Positions 24,056 to 37,100 of a stretch of DNA of 64,000 bases are shown here, one piece after another. The notes under the pieces were generated by a model that saw only the letters and a program-made list of their open reading frames with translations, did no database searches and was not told the origin of the DNA. Position 1 is the first letter of the stretch; the number at the start of each line of letters is the position of its first letter. The position numbers and the translations under genes were made by a program. The stretch is taken from NCBI RefSeq assembly GCF_003073045.1, contig NC_037593.1, forward strand, positions 1,913,525 through 1,977,524, in the 5' to 3' direction. This stretch comes from Pomacea canaliculata (taxonomy: Eukaryota > Mollusca > Gastropoda > Architaenioglossa > Ampullariidae).

Positions 24056-26062
24056 ATGGCGTCCAAGTTATCTTCGTCTTCTGGAATAGGTAAATCTTTA
24101 TTTATTATGAGTATATTTTAGTTTAAATCACGCTGGTAGATTTCATCACCATAAATGGCACACAAAATTTATTTTTGCCAACAACGGATTTCTGTTTTTA
24201 GAGGCAAGTACTCATACTAAGTTCCCTTTATTTTTCGCTCAAAAACGGAATAGTAATAATGCATGCCAACCCATCAGTATATAGCAATTAAAAAAACTGT
24301 AAGGATATATAATTCTTTAGTTATCAGTTTTGATGTTCCTTTTAATGCCATTCACTGTCGGTGGTGTGTTATTCTTGTGGTTTAGGAAAATGTAATCCTG
24401 AACAGATATCGTACGAACGCATGATCTAGAATGTATTGATTGTTGATATGATAATGATTATTGTTAATATTTGGCATACAATGCAAACGCCAATGTCATA
24501 AGAACTACCATCATGATAACTCACTAGTAGCTCCTACTTCATCCCAAAGGGTACCTATAGTTTTATTTTACACCTTATAATTTAAAAAAAAATATTTCTG
24601 GTTAAATTGCATTTTCTTTGTTTACACATTACATTACAATCACTTTTTTTCAATTGTAGGTTCAAGATTGCCAGTTGGATCCAAAGACAATGGTGGATAT
24701 AGATTTGAACTTTTTCTATTTGTTAGTCTTCTCTAACAAGAATTTATAACTGTTTTCAAAAAGGTATGTAATGGTTTTGAGAAGCTAGTCTTTATATCTG
24801 TCTCCAGAAACTGAAGAGCAACAGAAGCTGAGATTTCAGGTGGAGCTAGAGTTTGTACAGTGTCTGGCCAATCCAAACTATCTGAACTGTGAGCAGTCTA
24901 TTTGCTTGAATTTATTGTCTCCTTTGTTAGTCATTGTTTACATTACCTTTCCCATAATGTCTTTTTTCACAGCCTTTGTTTTGCAGTATCATGTTAATCT
25001 CAGTTCTTGTTATTTAGTTCCTCTTTGTGTTTTCTGTATTTGATTTTATTCTTCATTTAGTACGGGTGTTGATTCTTTTATAGCTCATATGCTATTTGTT
25101 TTCCTGTCCTTATGCTGTCCATGTTTCTTTTTTGTTCTTAAACGCTAAGAGCTTGCTTCTTAGGAGTGTGAGTATGCACTTAAATTTTGCATTTATTATT
25201 ATTATTATGTGTTCAAATAAAATACTATGCAGAAGAATGGCCAAGGCTTGGTATCAATTATTGTAAACACATACTATGTCTATTTTGCAAATAAACAAGA
25301 CCTGTAACTGTAGAGTTAATGACAAATTAGGTCTCAAAGATGATAAAAGTCTTTGAAAATTTGCGGCCACGTGTGCATGATAATCTATTCGTGTCGTGTA
25401 TCATTTATATATGTATCGTGAAACATTTCTGTAAAAAGAGTGTTTCTTACTTTTGTTCTGAAGTCCTAGCACAGAGAGGGTATTTGAAAGAGCCAAACTT
25501 CATAAACTACTTGAAATATCTTCTGTACTGGAAAGAACCCAGATATGCCAAGTACCTGAAGTGAGTGAACATTAGCGTGATGGTTTTATTGTTTTTGTTT
25601 TAGGGAGTAAATAGTATCTCTTTGTCTTTTAATAAACAACCTAATTGTAACTGTTTTCATACTACAAGAAAAATTATACTATTTTGCTGTTTTGTGGCTA
25701 GCATAAATTATATTCATTAGCAACAGCACACTTTTGGAAATGCATAAGCAGTTATATTTAGTTCCTTAAAGATAGAATGAGGACACAAAGTACAAAACTG
25801 TGTCCAGCTAATGTTGTCCACAACAAATTTTGGTAACATTTAAGTTGTTTGTTCATTATGCAGATATCCGCAGTGTCTTTATCTTCTGGATTTACTGCAG
25901 TATGAACATTTTCGGAAAGAACTAGTTAGTGGACCTTGTGCTAAGTTCATTGATGACCAGCAGCTCTTGCACTGGCAACACTATCACCGTCGACGCATGC
26001 AGCTTATCCAGGAGCAACAAGAAAAGATGGCAGCAGCAGTTCATACTAGCAAACCTTCCTAA
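24056..26062 (+). CDS. MED31: Mediator complex subunit 31
   Basis: MED31 (yeast Soh1) is a small, highly conserved subunit of the Mediator middle module that links activators to RNA polymerase II in the nucleus. Exons are 24056-24089, 24808-24888, 25464-25560 and 25864-26062, in frame throughout, giving 136 residues (human 131). Diagnostic blocks are [12 protein letters not shown], the FLAQRGY turn split across the exon 2/3 junction, [19 protein letters not shown], and YPQCL...[11 protein letters not shown]. The C-terminus continues with [15 protein letters not shown] and a short Gln/Ala tail. The start at 24056 was chosen because the core motif follows within the expected distance; upstream in-frame codons exist but look like leader. 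Intron 2 contains an L2 tail. Confidence 0.97.
24905..25215 (+). mobile_element. L2-like LINE 3' tail in MED31 intron 2
   Basis: The stretch matches the 3' region of the L2 LINE in CD2BP2 intron 1, including a stretch around GCTGTCCATGT, CTAAGAGCTTGCTTCTTAGGAGTGTG and the ATT repeat tail at 25193-25208. It has no RNase H LINE inside it, so it shows what the 3' end looks like uninterrupted. It lies between exons 2 and 3 and does not touch splice sites. Confidence 0.75.
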
Positions 26063-26544
26063 CGTCATCATGTGTATATGAAATGGGTGGGAAGTGTGGG
26101 AGAGTGATAGATATGTTGAGAATGTGCAGTTTGTATTAGAGGGGAAGAAGAGAGTTTGAGTGAAAATTGGATGATGCATCAAAAGTTAGGGTTAAAGTTG
26201 AAATAGGCAAGATGACATAAAAGACTATGTTTATAAGTTTCTGGATCATGTACCATCTGCTTGGTTATGGGAATAATATGAAATACACAAACAAAAATGT
26301 CTTGTCTTGTAGTTTGATTTCTGCATTATGAGTGTGCAAGCGTTCTCCAAAAGCAAGATTCATTTTAAGATGGACATAATGATGCAAATAAGGAGGCACA
26401 CTAACTGTATATCCCAGAAGATGCAAAATGTGCCACCTTGGAAACATCAAAATCGCCACTTTCAACAGTTCAAGAAGTGCTACGGAGATGAAGGATGAAG
26501 AAATAACCCTGGGTCATGAATGACATTCTAAATCTTTGTTACTA

Positions 26545-26715
26545 GAGGTGGGGGAGTAGTGGTGTTTTATGCTGAGCCAGCAACTAAGGCTATATCACAG
26601 CAAGCAGCCCTGCAACCGGATGTCACAGAGAAAGAACGGCTTGGCTGAGATAATAGCAAATCCTCACTAAAGGCAGCCGCTAACAGTTGTGCCACTGGAT
26701 CACGCCATTACCAGA
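26545..26715 (-). mobile_element. tRNA-like SINE, older copy
   Basis: Shares a body with 33975-34175: GTTTTATGC(T/C)GAGCCAGC followed by ACTAAGGCTATATCA and, at the other end, GCTAACA(A/G)(C/T)TGTG. Read on the minus strand the right end begins like a tRNA-derived head (CCAGTGGCACAACTGTTAGCG), with a weak box B. It is diverged from the other copy and its borders are approximate. Confidence 0.6.
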
Positions 26716-26781
26716 GGAGAGCCTTGTAAAGAGAAAAGGCAATCCTGAAGCAGTGTCCAAGTATCAAACAGTGAACTAACT

Positions 26782-27122
26782 CAGTGGTTCTCAAAGTTTT
26801 TCGGACCGCGGACCACTTTACTTAAGTAAAAACTATGGCGGACCACCAAGGCCTAAGTAAAAAATATGGCGGACCACTAAGGCCTAAAAATTACTCTGTA
26901 CTATAAATTTCAAATTTAAATTGCCGCATTTGTTTCATTTTAATTCAAAACTAAATGTCTTTTTGTGACAGTAGTATAGTAATAAGTTGGCAATAAACTA
27001 CGTACTTCGTTCTTTGTAATTAAAATGTTAATGCAAGGAATGTATCACTTTAAACATCACTTTGCTGACATATGACGACTGTCAGCCGCGGACCACCTGA
27101 CTTATGACTTCGAGAACCACTG
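26782..27122. mobile_element. hAT MITE with 8-base target duplication
   Basis: Terminal inverted repeats CAGTGGTTCTC...GAGAACCACTG are the classic hAT ends. The 341-base copy is flanked by a perfect AACTAACT duplication at 26774-26781 and 27123-27130, the eight bases expected for hAT. Inside, a unit of about 32 bases containing ATGGCGGACCAC and AAGGCCTAA is repeated twice (26831-26892). No coding capacity. It sits between the convergent ends of MED31 and INTS2. Confidence 0.9.
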
Positions 27123-27130
27123 AACTAACT

Positions 27131-28184
27131 CATCAAGGGCATAAAGGCAGTTATGGAAAACTAGATAGAGGATCTGGTGCAGCAGCACCTTCAGGCTATG
27201 CAGGCTACACAAGTCCCTGGTAATGATAATCCTGCTATCTGGATGGTAAACATGGAGTGCTTGTTGAAACGGGAGAATCCAAGCATTTAAGTATAAGTGC
27301 CTGAGGAGGCTTCTACAGATCTCTCCCAAAAGCTACAATAGCCAAGCAGCATAAGCTGGTCTGGGTTATGTGACTTGGCACGACACTTCAGACATCCTTC
27401 AGGAAGTTCAACACTAAGCAAATGTGAAGGAGTGGACTGGTCATTCCCTGCAGGAGCTTCTCACCTGCTGGGTCTTGTCAACTGTTGTGTCTATCCAGAT
27501 TTTCTCCTTGATGACTAGTTCCAATTAAGTAATGTAACCGGCACCAAGGGATAAATGACATCATCTGAAGGAAACCCTTTTGCTTGTTTGGTACATTTCC
27601 TTTCCCTACTGGAAGATGCAGCATGGAAATGTTCATGTTACTCATACCCATAACTCGGCAAGGCAAGAACTCTACAAATGAATTAAGACCAAAACACAAG
27701 CCCATATGATAGAGAAAATTTAAAATTCCTGCATAATTTCATTATAGTAAGACTTTTTACATATGAAACACTGTTTATTGAGAGGTTTCCAGTCCATCTT
27801 AATAGTACAAACAAAAAGAGAAACTTAAAAAAAAAAAAAACCAGCTTTTACTTTTGCAACCACACCAGCAGATTTGTACACGAGCAGACATTTTCTATCT
27901 CACATTCATACCTGTGTCAGCATACATTGGCCCTGATTTGTGAAAGCTGCTACAGCTTCCATGCAAACCTAGAGGAGGGGGTATTTGGATGGGTTTTGAG
28001 TGGTCAGGTAAAAAATTATCACATTTGCCTCATCAGTTTGTCCTGAGAAGAGCTGCCCTGCAGCAATATACATTTTATACATTATATACATTTTGCATTC
28101 ACATGCAAGTGAACTTTCCACAGAATGTGAATGAAGAGAATTAGTTGTGATTTCCTAAAAATCTGGTTCTAGCCCAGCAGCATA
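27131..28184. other. MED31-INTS2 convergent 3' flank, no gene
   Basis: No coding frame, RNA gene or repeat recognised. A poly(A)-like run lies near 27827-27840. The INTS2 3' UTR on the minus strand must occupy the right part. Short open frames (for example 27102-27329 and 27478-27705 on the minus strand) carry no family feature. Confidence 0.45.
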
Positions 28185-31100
28185 TCAGTAAAGACGACTT
28201 GTCACCACAGCAATTTCTGTGATTTGCCGAAAGGTGTTTTGCACGAGTGCCAGTAGGGTGTGGAAATTTGAAGAATGGATCTGTATTTCTTCATCACCTG
28301 CCAGCTTCAGCTTTTTAGGAGGTGCTTCTTCTCTGTGTGTGTCTGCAAATATACTTTATATTCTGTCATTTATGCTCTTAAAACCATATTTAATTACTGC
28401 AGGCAACTCAAAATTTAAAAATCCTAGAACCCAGAAGACTTCACCAATGTTACTGTGAATATTGCTATCTTTGTGGGTGTTTGCATATATTATATAAATG
28501 CAAACACCATATACACACATCAACTAAGACCATGTAAGCACATAACCGTCACTTAAAGGTTACCTTCATGAATATTTTAAGCATGCAGCTTTGGGTGCAT
28601 TAGTTTACCTGTGACACCTGGATGACTCGTGATGGCCAGCTGGGAGCGGCAAATACGTGCCACTTGCATCAAGAGAGAGGTAACATCGTTACACAGGGGA
28701 GGAAACACTTTACACAGTGTCAGTAGTGATGGCACAGTTTTGGCAAACATTTGGCACACTGTGGTGCTCTCATAAGCTGCAGGCAAAAATAAATATCAAG
28801 AATGAAAAAAAAAAAAATTCTGATAGCATGAGGAAATTTGGCAATAAATGCTAGGTTATACAACAGCTAAGATAATGTTTTAAGACATCATCAAGACAGT
28901 GCAGCATGCATTGGCTTTACGTAGATCTGAAACTAATGAACAAACTGGCTGGTTCTGCTCAGTCAGCTAGCTCCCATACTGGAATTCATAAGATAATAAT
29001 ACTACCCCACACTCAGTGCCAATTTTCATTTTTTTATCCTTTCAATTTTGCACGCTTTTCGTTTTCTTGAACTGCCGAAGTTCAAAACAGTGGAGGTAGT
29101 AACATACTATGGTGGTTTATATGACATTAGGAATAGTATGATGACAGCATGGTAGCTCCAGAAAACTTAATTACATAGCTCCAGAAAGTTTTATTACAGT
29201 GTAACCAGGAGAGCAGTGGTAGGTTCAAAAGTTTGAATAAAGAACAGGGTGTATCCAGAAAGTTTAGAGCAGTGCTTCTCCATCATGCTTAACATGTTGG
29301 CACTTCAATAGGTTTGGTTTTTATGCCCATAAGAGATATATGACATTTTAACATTTGCTAAACTGTATATAAACTACTTTTCTTCCTTCATCTCTTTGGT
29401 TTTTAGACTATGTAAAAGAGCTTATGTTCAATCTATTTTATTTTTACTAATGTCTGATGTGTTTGCATCAAAAACAGGAAAAAAAACAATATTTGTACTG
29501 GCTGAATAAATAGTAAAAAACAATCAGCACAAAACATCTCAATATTTACAAATCACAAAAAGGCAGGTACCTGTGAGAAGTGTGAACATGACATTGAGAG
29601 CCAAACGTGCTACATTCATAGACTTCGGCAAGGAATACTGAGCACACAGTGCAGCCAGAAGCTGGAATCCAAACACCTGCCACACACAAAGGTTTTATAC
29701 AGTGCTTTTCACATTTAGCATCCAACCTTCAAAACAAAATTTACTACAAGGCACAAATAAAAGCTGTAAAAAGCGCTGATATAAATAATCTTTTGATAGC
29801 AAGGAAAGAAAATGATTTGGGAAAGGGATTGATCTCTGGCTGATAAAAGCAGTGAAAATAGTTGGCTATGTTCACCTGAAAAGGAAAACTACGAAGCAGT
29901 TGTGCCATCACTTCATCAACTTATACTTCATCTTCAGATGAAATGTGACAAAACATTCTGTGCAGTGTTCCTGCACAGCACCATCAAGATTTATAAGTGT
30001 TCATCTTTCTAATGAATGTAAGATATGCTGACCTGTTTTTCAACCTGTGGCTGACCCAGCAACTCGGGGATGAAGTCTAAACAAATATGCATAGAAGGCA
30101 CACCAGCCACCATTAATGGCAGTAACTCACTTGGATAACCCTGAAAACATAGACTGAACTAACTTCCTTCATTCAAAAAAAAAAAATAATAAAAAAAAAA
30201 TAATACAGGTTATAGTAATCTATAAAAATCAATAAACTTGGGTTAAAGTTTATAACAAAGGCATTGCATCCAGAAAACTAAGAGACAAAATGTACAAAAA
30301 TACTGTTGCATTTTAAAATAAAGTAATTTTACAGAGTTTTTATCCTTACAGCTGTTAAACCTAAATGTGCCACTAAGATGCCTTTTTTTTCAGACTTGTT
30401 CTTTAAATGTTAGACCTTGTATTCTCACATAATCATCATATGCATGTTTTTTGACTATCTGCCACACTAATTCAGAGCTATACAGTAGAGTGCTGAAGTC
30501 AGCACAAATGTGCTTTTTACTTGAAAATGAAGGAGTTTGGCCAAATATGGATCCTTGATGAATGCTTGATGAAGGAAGGAAAACACAGCACACTGAACTT
30601 CTCGAAGACAGCTGATCTCACCCTGAGCACTCTCCTGAAATTTAAAAAAAAAAAAAAAATCCATGTAACACCCTAACACCCTGATTTTTCTTTTTTTGAC
30701 AGCAGTAGGTGATGTCTTCATACTTGAGTATGGGGTGAATTCATTACAACTTATTACTGTTCCAGTAGAATTTTTCGCACCTGAAAACAGTTTCTTATTA
30801 TAATCCTCATAACTTTGTCCATCATTTCTGAAACAGGAAAACTTCTTCAGGTGCTAAAGCAAAGAAAAACTATAAAGAACTACCTGTTCTGCAGGTGTTG
30901 GCAGGCAAACTTCCAGTAATATCTGCAGACAGGCACTCTCCTGTGCAGCAATGAGTGCACTCTTGAGCTCCTGCCTGTCCTTTTCCACACGTGTGACCTC
31001 CCATGTGTTGACAGTGGCTGCAGCATTGGCAACAGAGATAGCACTGACCTGCTGTTGCAGGTAAATACCAGATGCTTGGAGATATGCAGACAGTACATGA

Positions 31101-34100
31101 AGCATCACTCCCAGGATAGGTGGACACCTTCAGAGAAACCAATCAATAAGTGCACATATGTAACAAATAATAACAGGGAAAACTCTTCATTTCTAGTAAC
31201 CCCTCCCGCATGTTAACATTTCCTCACCTGAAGACTCTTTGGTCACACCGCAGCACTACTAGTGGGTCAACGACTACATCCTGTTCTGTGAATGTTTCCT
31301 TTTTCAAAAGACCTGGTTGCTGTGGTTGTAATGCATTGACAGTCTTTAAACGCAAACTGTAGACACGAACAACAGATTAGTATTAAAACTGTTGAAAGAT
31401 AAGTTTTCAGAAAACTGTCATCAGATGTTAATACCTCAGACAGCAGTTACAAACATCAAATACTCTGGATTGCGTAGCTCACAACTTAACAAAAAATACA
31501 CATGCATCCTCAAAGCAAACTACATTCAATCTGAAAAACTTAACCAAAATATGATCCAGAATAAGAAAAGCATCAGTGCAGAAAGTTTCTTTACTTCAGA
31601 GAAGACTTACCATGTGCTAGACTTCTAGAAACGATGCATAGATGTAGACGTGCATGCATGCATGCACAAACACCAGCACAAAAATGGAAACACACCCAGA
31701 GAAATAAATACAGCACCAAATCGGGACAGCATACCTGCGAGGTGACAGAGAGTGAAGTTGGAACCATAATCGCTGAATGGTGTCCAAAACTTTTCGAGGC
31801 ACCCCTTCACCAAGTAAGCGTGGTAAGCAGTCCACAATATGCTGCATATTTTGCTGCAGACGTGCTGCAGGCATCTGTAGTAGGGTATTTAACTGCTGCA
31901 TCATAAGTGCTGGGTTCTCTCTAACACAAGACAAAGCTGAAACAACAAGTGAGAACACCCTTTGAGGTTTAGTACACAGATGAGCTTGATCAACAAACAC
32001 GACTTTTATTAAAAAATATTGTCATCATGCACTCATGCACTTTTTGGTCACTGCCTGTTGATGCAGTACCTAGAAGCAGTGTTGCATTAGGACATTAGTT
32101 ATAAACTATTGTTATCATGCACCATTTGGTCGCTGCCTGTTGATGCAGTACCTAGAAGCAGTGTTGCATCATGAACTCTCTGCAACATAAGTACAGAAGA
32201 AGCAGCAGCTACAACAAGACTTAGTCCGTCAGTCAGCCGTCCCCTGACCAGCACCTGTCATGGGGATCACACAGATATATGCACAGCTGATAAGGCTTAT
32301 GTATCTGTAGTTCTGTCACTGTTCGCTGTTTCATTTTTTGGGGAGGGATATGATTAGTGACTGCATCCATTCTGTGGGCCATTCCTTCCATTCCCACATT
32401 CTTTGACACATTCTTCTTGAGCAGCTCAGCGTGAACATTATCAACGCCTGGCAACTTTCCTCCTTTCAGGCTATGTACAACTCTTTCAACCTCTTCCCAT
32501 AGGACTGTTAGGTATGCAGGTTCACTGTCTATAGCCTGGTTGTTTTGGGGGATGTTTCTGGAAGTTAAACAGGTCTTTATAGTGTCCAGTCCATCGTCTG
32601 AGTACAGCATTGCTTCATGTGAGAAGATGGCCATTGCTGTTTTCAGTGACTAAGGTCTTTAGAAGTTGGTACACATTTTTGCTGTTACCTCTTGTCCTTC
32701 CATCCTCTATGTCCCAGCATTGACTCTTGATCCAATTCTCCCTAGCTCCCTTCATTCCTTTTTTGATGGCACAGTTCATATCTTAGCTGCTTCAGGTTTG
32801 CTTTTCTATTCTCTCTTCAAGGCCCTCCTTTGGTCACAGAGATCTAGAATGTCATTCATGAGCCATGGCTGTTTCTTATTCCTATGCTGCCCTAGAACCT
32901 CCTAGGCTATTGACCTCAGCAACTCTTTTCCTGCAAGGGTGTCTACATCACAGTCTACCAGGTTCAGAGGAGGAAATCTTCTTCCAACTGTGGCCTGAAG
33001 ACTTCTGCAACATTTGGGTCTTGCAGCTTCTTGAAATCAAAGTGAATTCAGGGAGTGTATGAGAGTCACTTTGCTTTCAGCTTTAGGTTTTTTAGAACAA
33101 AGTGATGGTCGTTACCTATGTCACTGCCTGAGTACATCCTTGTCTTGGCCTTGTTGATGCTAGATTTGAAGCATCTCAGCAGCAGAATATAGTCAATTTG
33201 ATTATGGACCAATCCATCTGGTGAGCGCCACATGCCTATCCTTGATTTCTTGTGGGGATATAAGGTGTTGGCTAAGGTAAGTCTCTGGCTCTGTGCAAAT
33301 TCTAGAAGTCTGATGCTCCTATCATTGATTTCATCAAGGCCAACAATACTCAAGTTTCAATGGAGGAAAAAATATTTAAAAAATAATGGATGAGCATTTT
33401 GAGAATGCTTGAAAGTGCCACACATTAAAGATGATAAGAGAGATAAAAAAGACAGCAAAAACAAGCCATCTGTTTTGGGAAACAATAAGGAATAAAAGTA
33501 ATTTTAAGACAATTTTTTCAACTGCAGGAAAAAACAGATATTCCTATTTGCTCATCATAAGTATGATAAATTATAAGAAATAAAACTTCAGTTTGCATAA
33601 AAATGTACAATATACAAACTAGAGAAAGAAAATAATAAGATTAAAAACTAAGAAAAAACCTCTCTGTTATGAAGAATGATATTACCTTGGTGAAGAGACT
33701 GTGCACTGACATTGGCTGTGGGCTGTAAAGATGAGGCAGAAAGAGAGCGTTGATACCAGCTGTTGGGCCCACATGTTGATAGACTTTCTTCAAGCCAGTC
33801 CTCCACCAGACAGAGGTGAGGAAAATGTGTCACCAGCAATCTGCACACATTTCACTTTCATTATGTATGTATGAAGTCTTGTAAGTAAACTCAATCCCTA
33901 GACCTATCCTCACTTTCACTATGACCATCTGCCTGAGTACAAAGATCCACGCATGCATGCACACTTCTTCTCATTGTGTAAGGGGAAGGTATTTGATGTT
34001 TTATGCCGAGCCAGCGACTAAGGCTATATCATGATAAGGCAGCCAGCTCTGTAAACAGATGCCACATGCAGAGAAAGAACAGCGTGCCCAAGACAAGAGC

Positions 34101-37100
34101 TGAACCCAGGACAGCCAACCTTCACTGTATTGGCAACAAGCGCTAACAACTGTGTCACTAGACCAACCCTTATTGTATAAGTTCATCTAGAATTCCAATA
34201 AAAGAGATCAGCACATCTAGTTTCTACACAGAAATGAATGTATCAACACATCTTGTCCCTCTCTATATATATATATCCACCAATGCACAAATGTCCCTAT
34301 GAATATGCAATAACAGACCACAAGTCTCTATTGCTATGATTAACTTGTCTTTCTTGAAAACCTAAGTTTGCAACTCACACAGAAATAAGCAACAGCGTTT
34401 CAAGAAACAATACAGCCCAGTTTACATAAGGAAATAAAAAATACCGAAGCAGTGGGGGAAATATCCCAGAACACTGATGAGGTCGTTGTTGAGCTTGTTG
34501 CACCAGGTAGTTGATGGGGATCTGTGACATCATTGTCTCACTGTATGGTGTATATTGTCGCAGGGACAGCACTGCAGGAAGACAAACTCACCTTAAGATA
34601 TAAAATTTGATGAGTTCTCTGAATGCAGCAACCCCATGCTTCCTAGAATTGTTCTTCATTATCTCCTAGTTCCATAGGCAGAAGTATTACAGAAAGGTAT
34701 ACGTGAGACTCCTCCATTTATCAGATTTAGTTCTTAAAAAAAAAAAACAACAAAAGAAAAAGCAAAAACAAAAAACAACCGAAAACTCCCCAATAAACAT
34801 CATCTACAACTCTCGTCCCCACCTCCCCTAAAAAAAAATAAAGTAAATATTGTTTACACAAATTTCGTCACCTGGTGACTTGGAGACTGACAGCAATGTA
34901 TCTTGATACAACAGCACATAATACAGCATCAGCAGTCGAGGAGCAAGGCTTTTCTCCTCCTCGGCTTTTTCAAGCTCCCTTGTTGTTTTCAAGCCCCTCT
35001 TCCTGTTTGCTTGCATGTCTTCTCTTAAAGTGCCTAAATTACCACCTGTGACAAAGTCTGAGTACACAGCAAGTATTTCTGCCTCTGTGACTGGCTGGTT
35101 GGTCTGCTCAAACTTCAGTCCTTTTGGTATGATGCTGCTCACAAAGCATTCCACCAATTGTGGTAGAAGTGGGTGCAAAGGGAGGTAGCTTTCACATATC
35201 TGTCGGTATATCCAGTCCTGTTTAAAAAGAAAATTCTTATTAAACTGCAGAAAGTTGGGGGGGTCCACATCTTGAACAGAGTGCCCTCCCCTTACAATCA
35301 TACTGGGATTAGTTTTCTGCGCTTACAGCTGGCTCCTAATTAAAAGTAAAGAAATTAAATTGCATGTGTAGTGTACTTGTAAAGAGAGTTGTATTTCTAT
35401 TTTGTTGCCAAGAGATGTTTCATTATGCTTTTATAAATTTTGATCTTAAATATGTCATATTCTTCCTTCAAATGTGCACATATACATCCACACATTTTAT
35501 ATTAGTTCTTTCAGTTGTATAGCGACCACATCAGCATTGTTTAATAATAACTTAACTCTTTTAAAACTTGCACTGTGTCTAAAATAATACTTATATTTGA
35601 TTACCTTAATTGGAACTTTGTGGCGCGAAAACACACGACTTTTAAGAAGCTGGAGAATGGAGTGAATGGGGAGATAGCCTGAACATGAAGCATCAAGACC
35701 TTTTGTAACTGGAAGCTTCACTGCATTAGCTGCCACCACCTACAGAAAAAACATGAATTAAGCATTCACTTTTCATTCATACATAAAAATTCAAACAAAT
35801 TCAAATATAAAACATATATTTAACATTTAACTGATTTTTAAAATGAAGAAAATCATTTTGTGTTGTCTACAAAAAAAGGACACGGTGTACCTGTTCAGTG
35901 AAGATCAGTTGTGTGAAGATGTGCCGAAGACGTGTCAAACTGCTTGCTTTCACAATGCTCTGCATAAAGAACCATATCTATGTATTCATTCAACCCCTAA
36001 AAACTTATCTTCTGCTTGATTTGGAATTTGAGATGGTGTACTTCAGCTTCTTTAATTCAGCTAATTTACAATCAAGCTACTGTACGCACTCTTTAGTTGT
36101 GAAATGCCTTCAATAAAATTGATCTACATGGTTGTATTCAATATCAATACAAATACAGTGTTTGTATTAATTATATCCAATTTTATATATTTCATGGGCA
36201 GTGGGTGGTATCATTGAGAAAATGGTCCATGTACTCCTTCCCACTTGTCAATGTCAGATCCTAAATCTCTCTTCTCTCTCTATGAAGTCCTCACAAATAA
36301 TGTTACATTTCTTTAGTGACTAAAATCTTCAAAAGTTTGGAACGATTTATTCAGAAGGGCATTATTCAGAATATTTTATCTAAAATATAAAGTAGCAAAT
36401 TTCTACAAAACTCACTTTCATCCCAAGAGTGTTGCACACAAGATCCAAAATGGCTGACACCTGATTGCTGTGGAAATGTAATGCTACAAGGAAAAGTATT
36501 TCGCCAAACAATGTTGTGCTACTGCCCTCTCTATAAAACAAACAAACAAAAAGAACAAGTTAACAAATACACAATGCTATCAGTTGCTGGTAAGAGAGGT
36601 CGTAAGGTTTTTTTATAAAAAAAAAAAATTAAGAACAATTTTTTTAAAAACTACGTACACCCTAAAGAACAGCCACACAGCTTAAATGTTTTAGAGAATT
36701 TGAGAACTGAACATGACTGATAAAGGGCACCTCTACTTGATAAGTCTAAGGTCAGTTTTAAAGTTATCAAATGAAGCATCTGATAGGAAAAGATAATGTT
36801 CTAAGAACTCAAGAGTCATACAAAAAAACGCCAAGATATGTAAAACAATTTGATGCAACTATTAATCTGTGGGCAGATGAAACAGACATATGATGAGTTA
36901 AAGGATTTCATCAAATTATGAACTTGAAAAAATGCTGGCAATGTAAAGTAACAAGGGTATTATCTAATGCTGCTGAAATAAAAACACACTGCTGATATCC
37001 AAATTATAAAATGGCTTGAAGAAATTAGCTATCTGCCACAAAAAAAAGCACAAAATAAAATCTCTTTATTTATATTAAAGATAAAAGAGATGCCTAGCTT

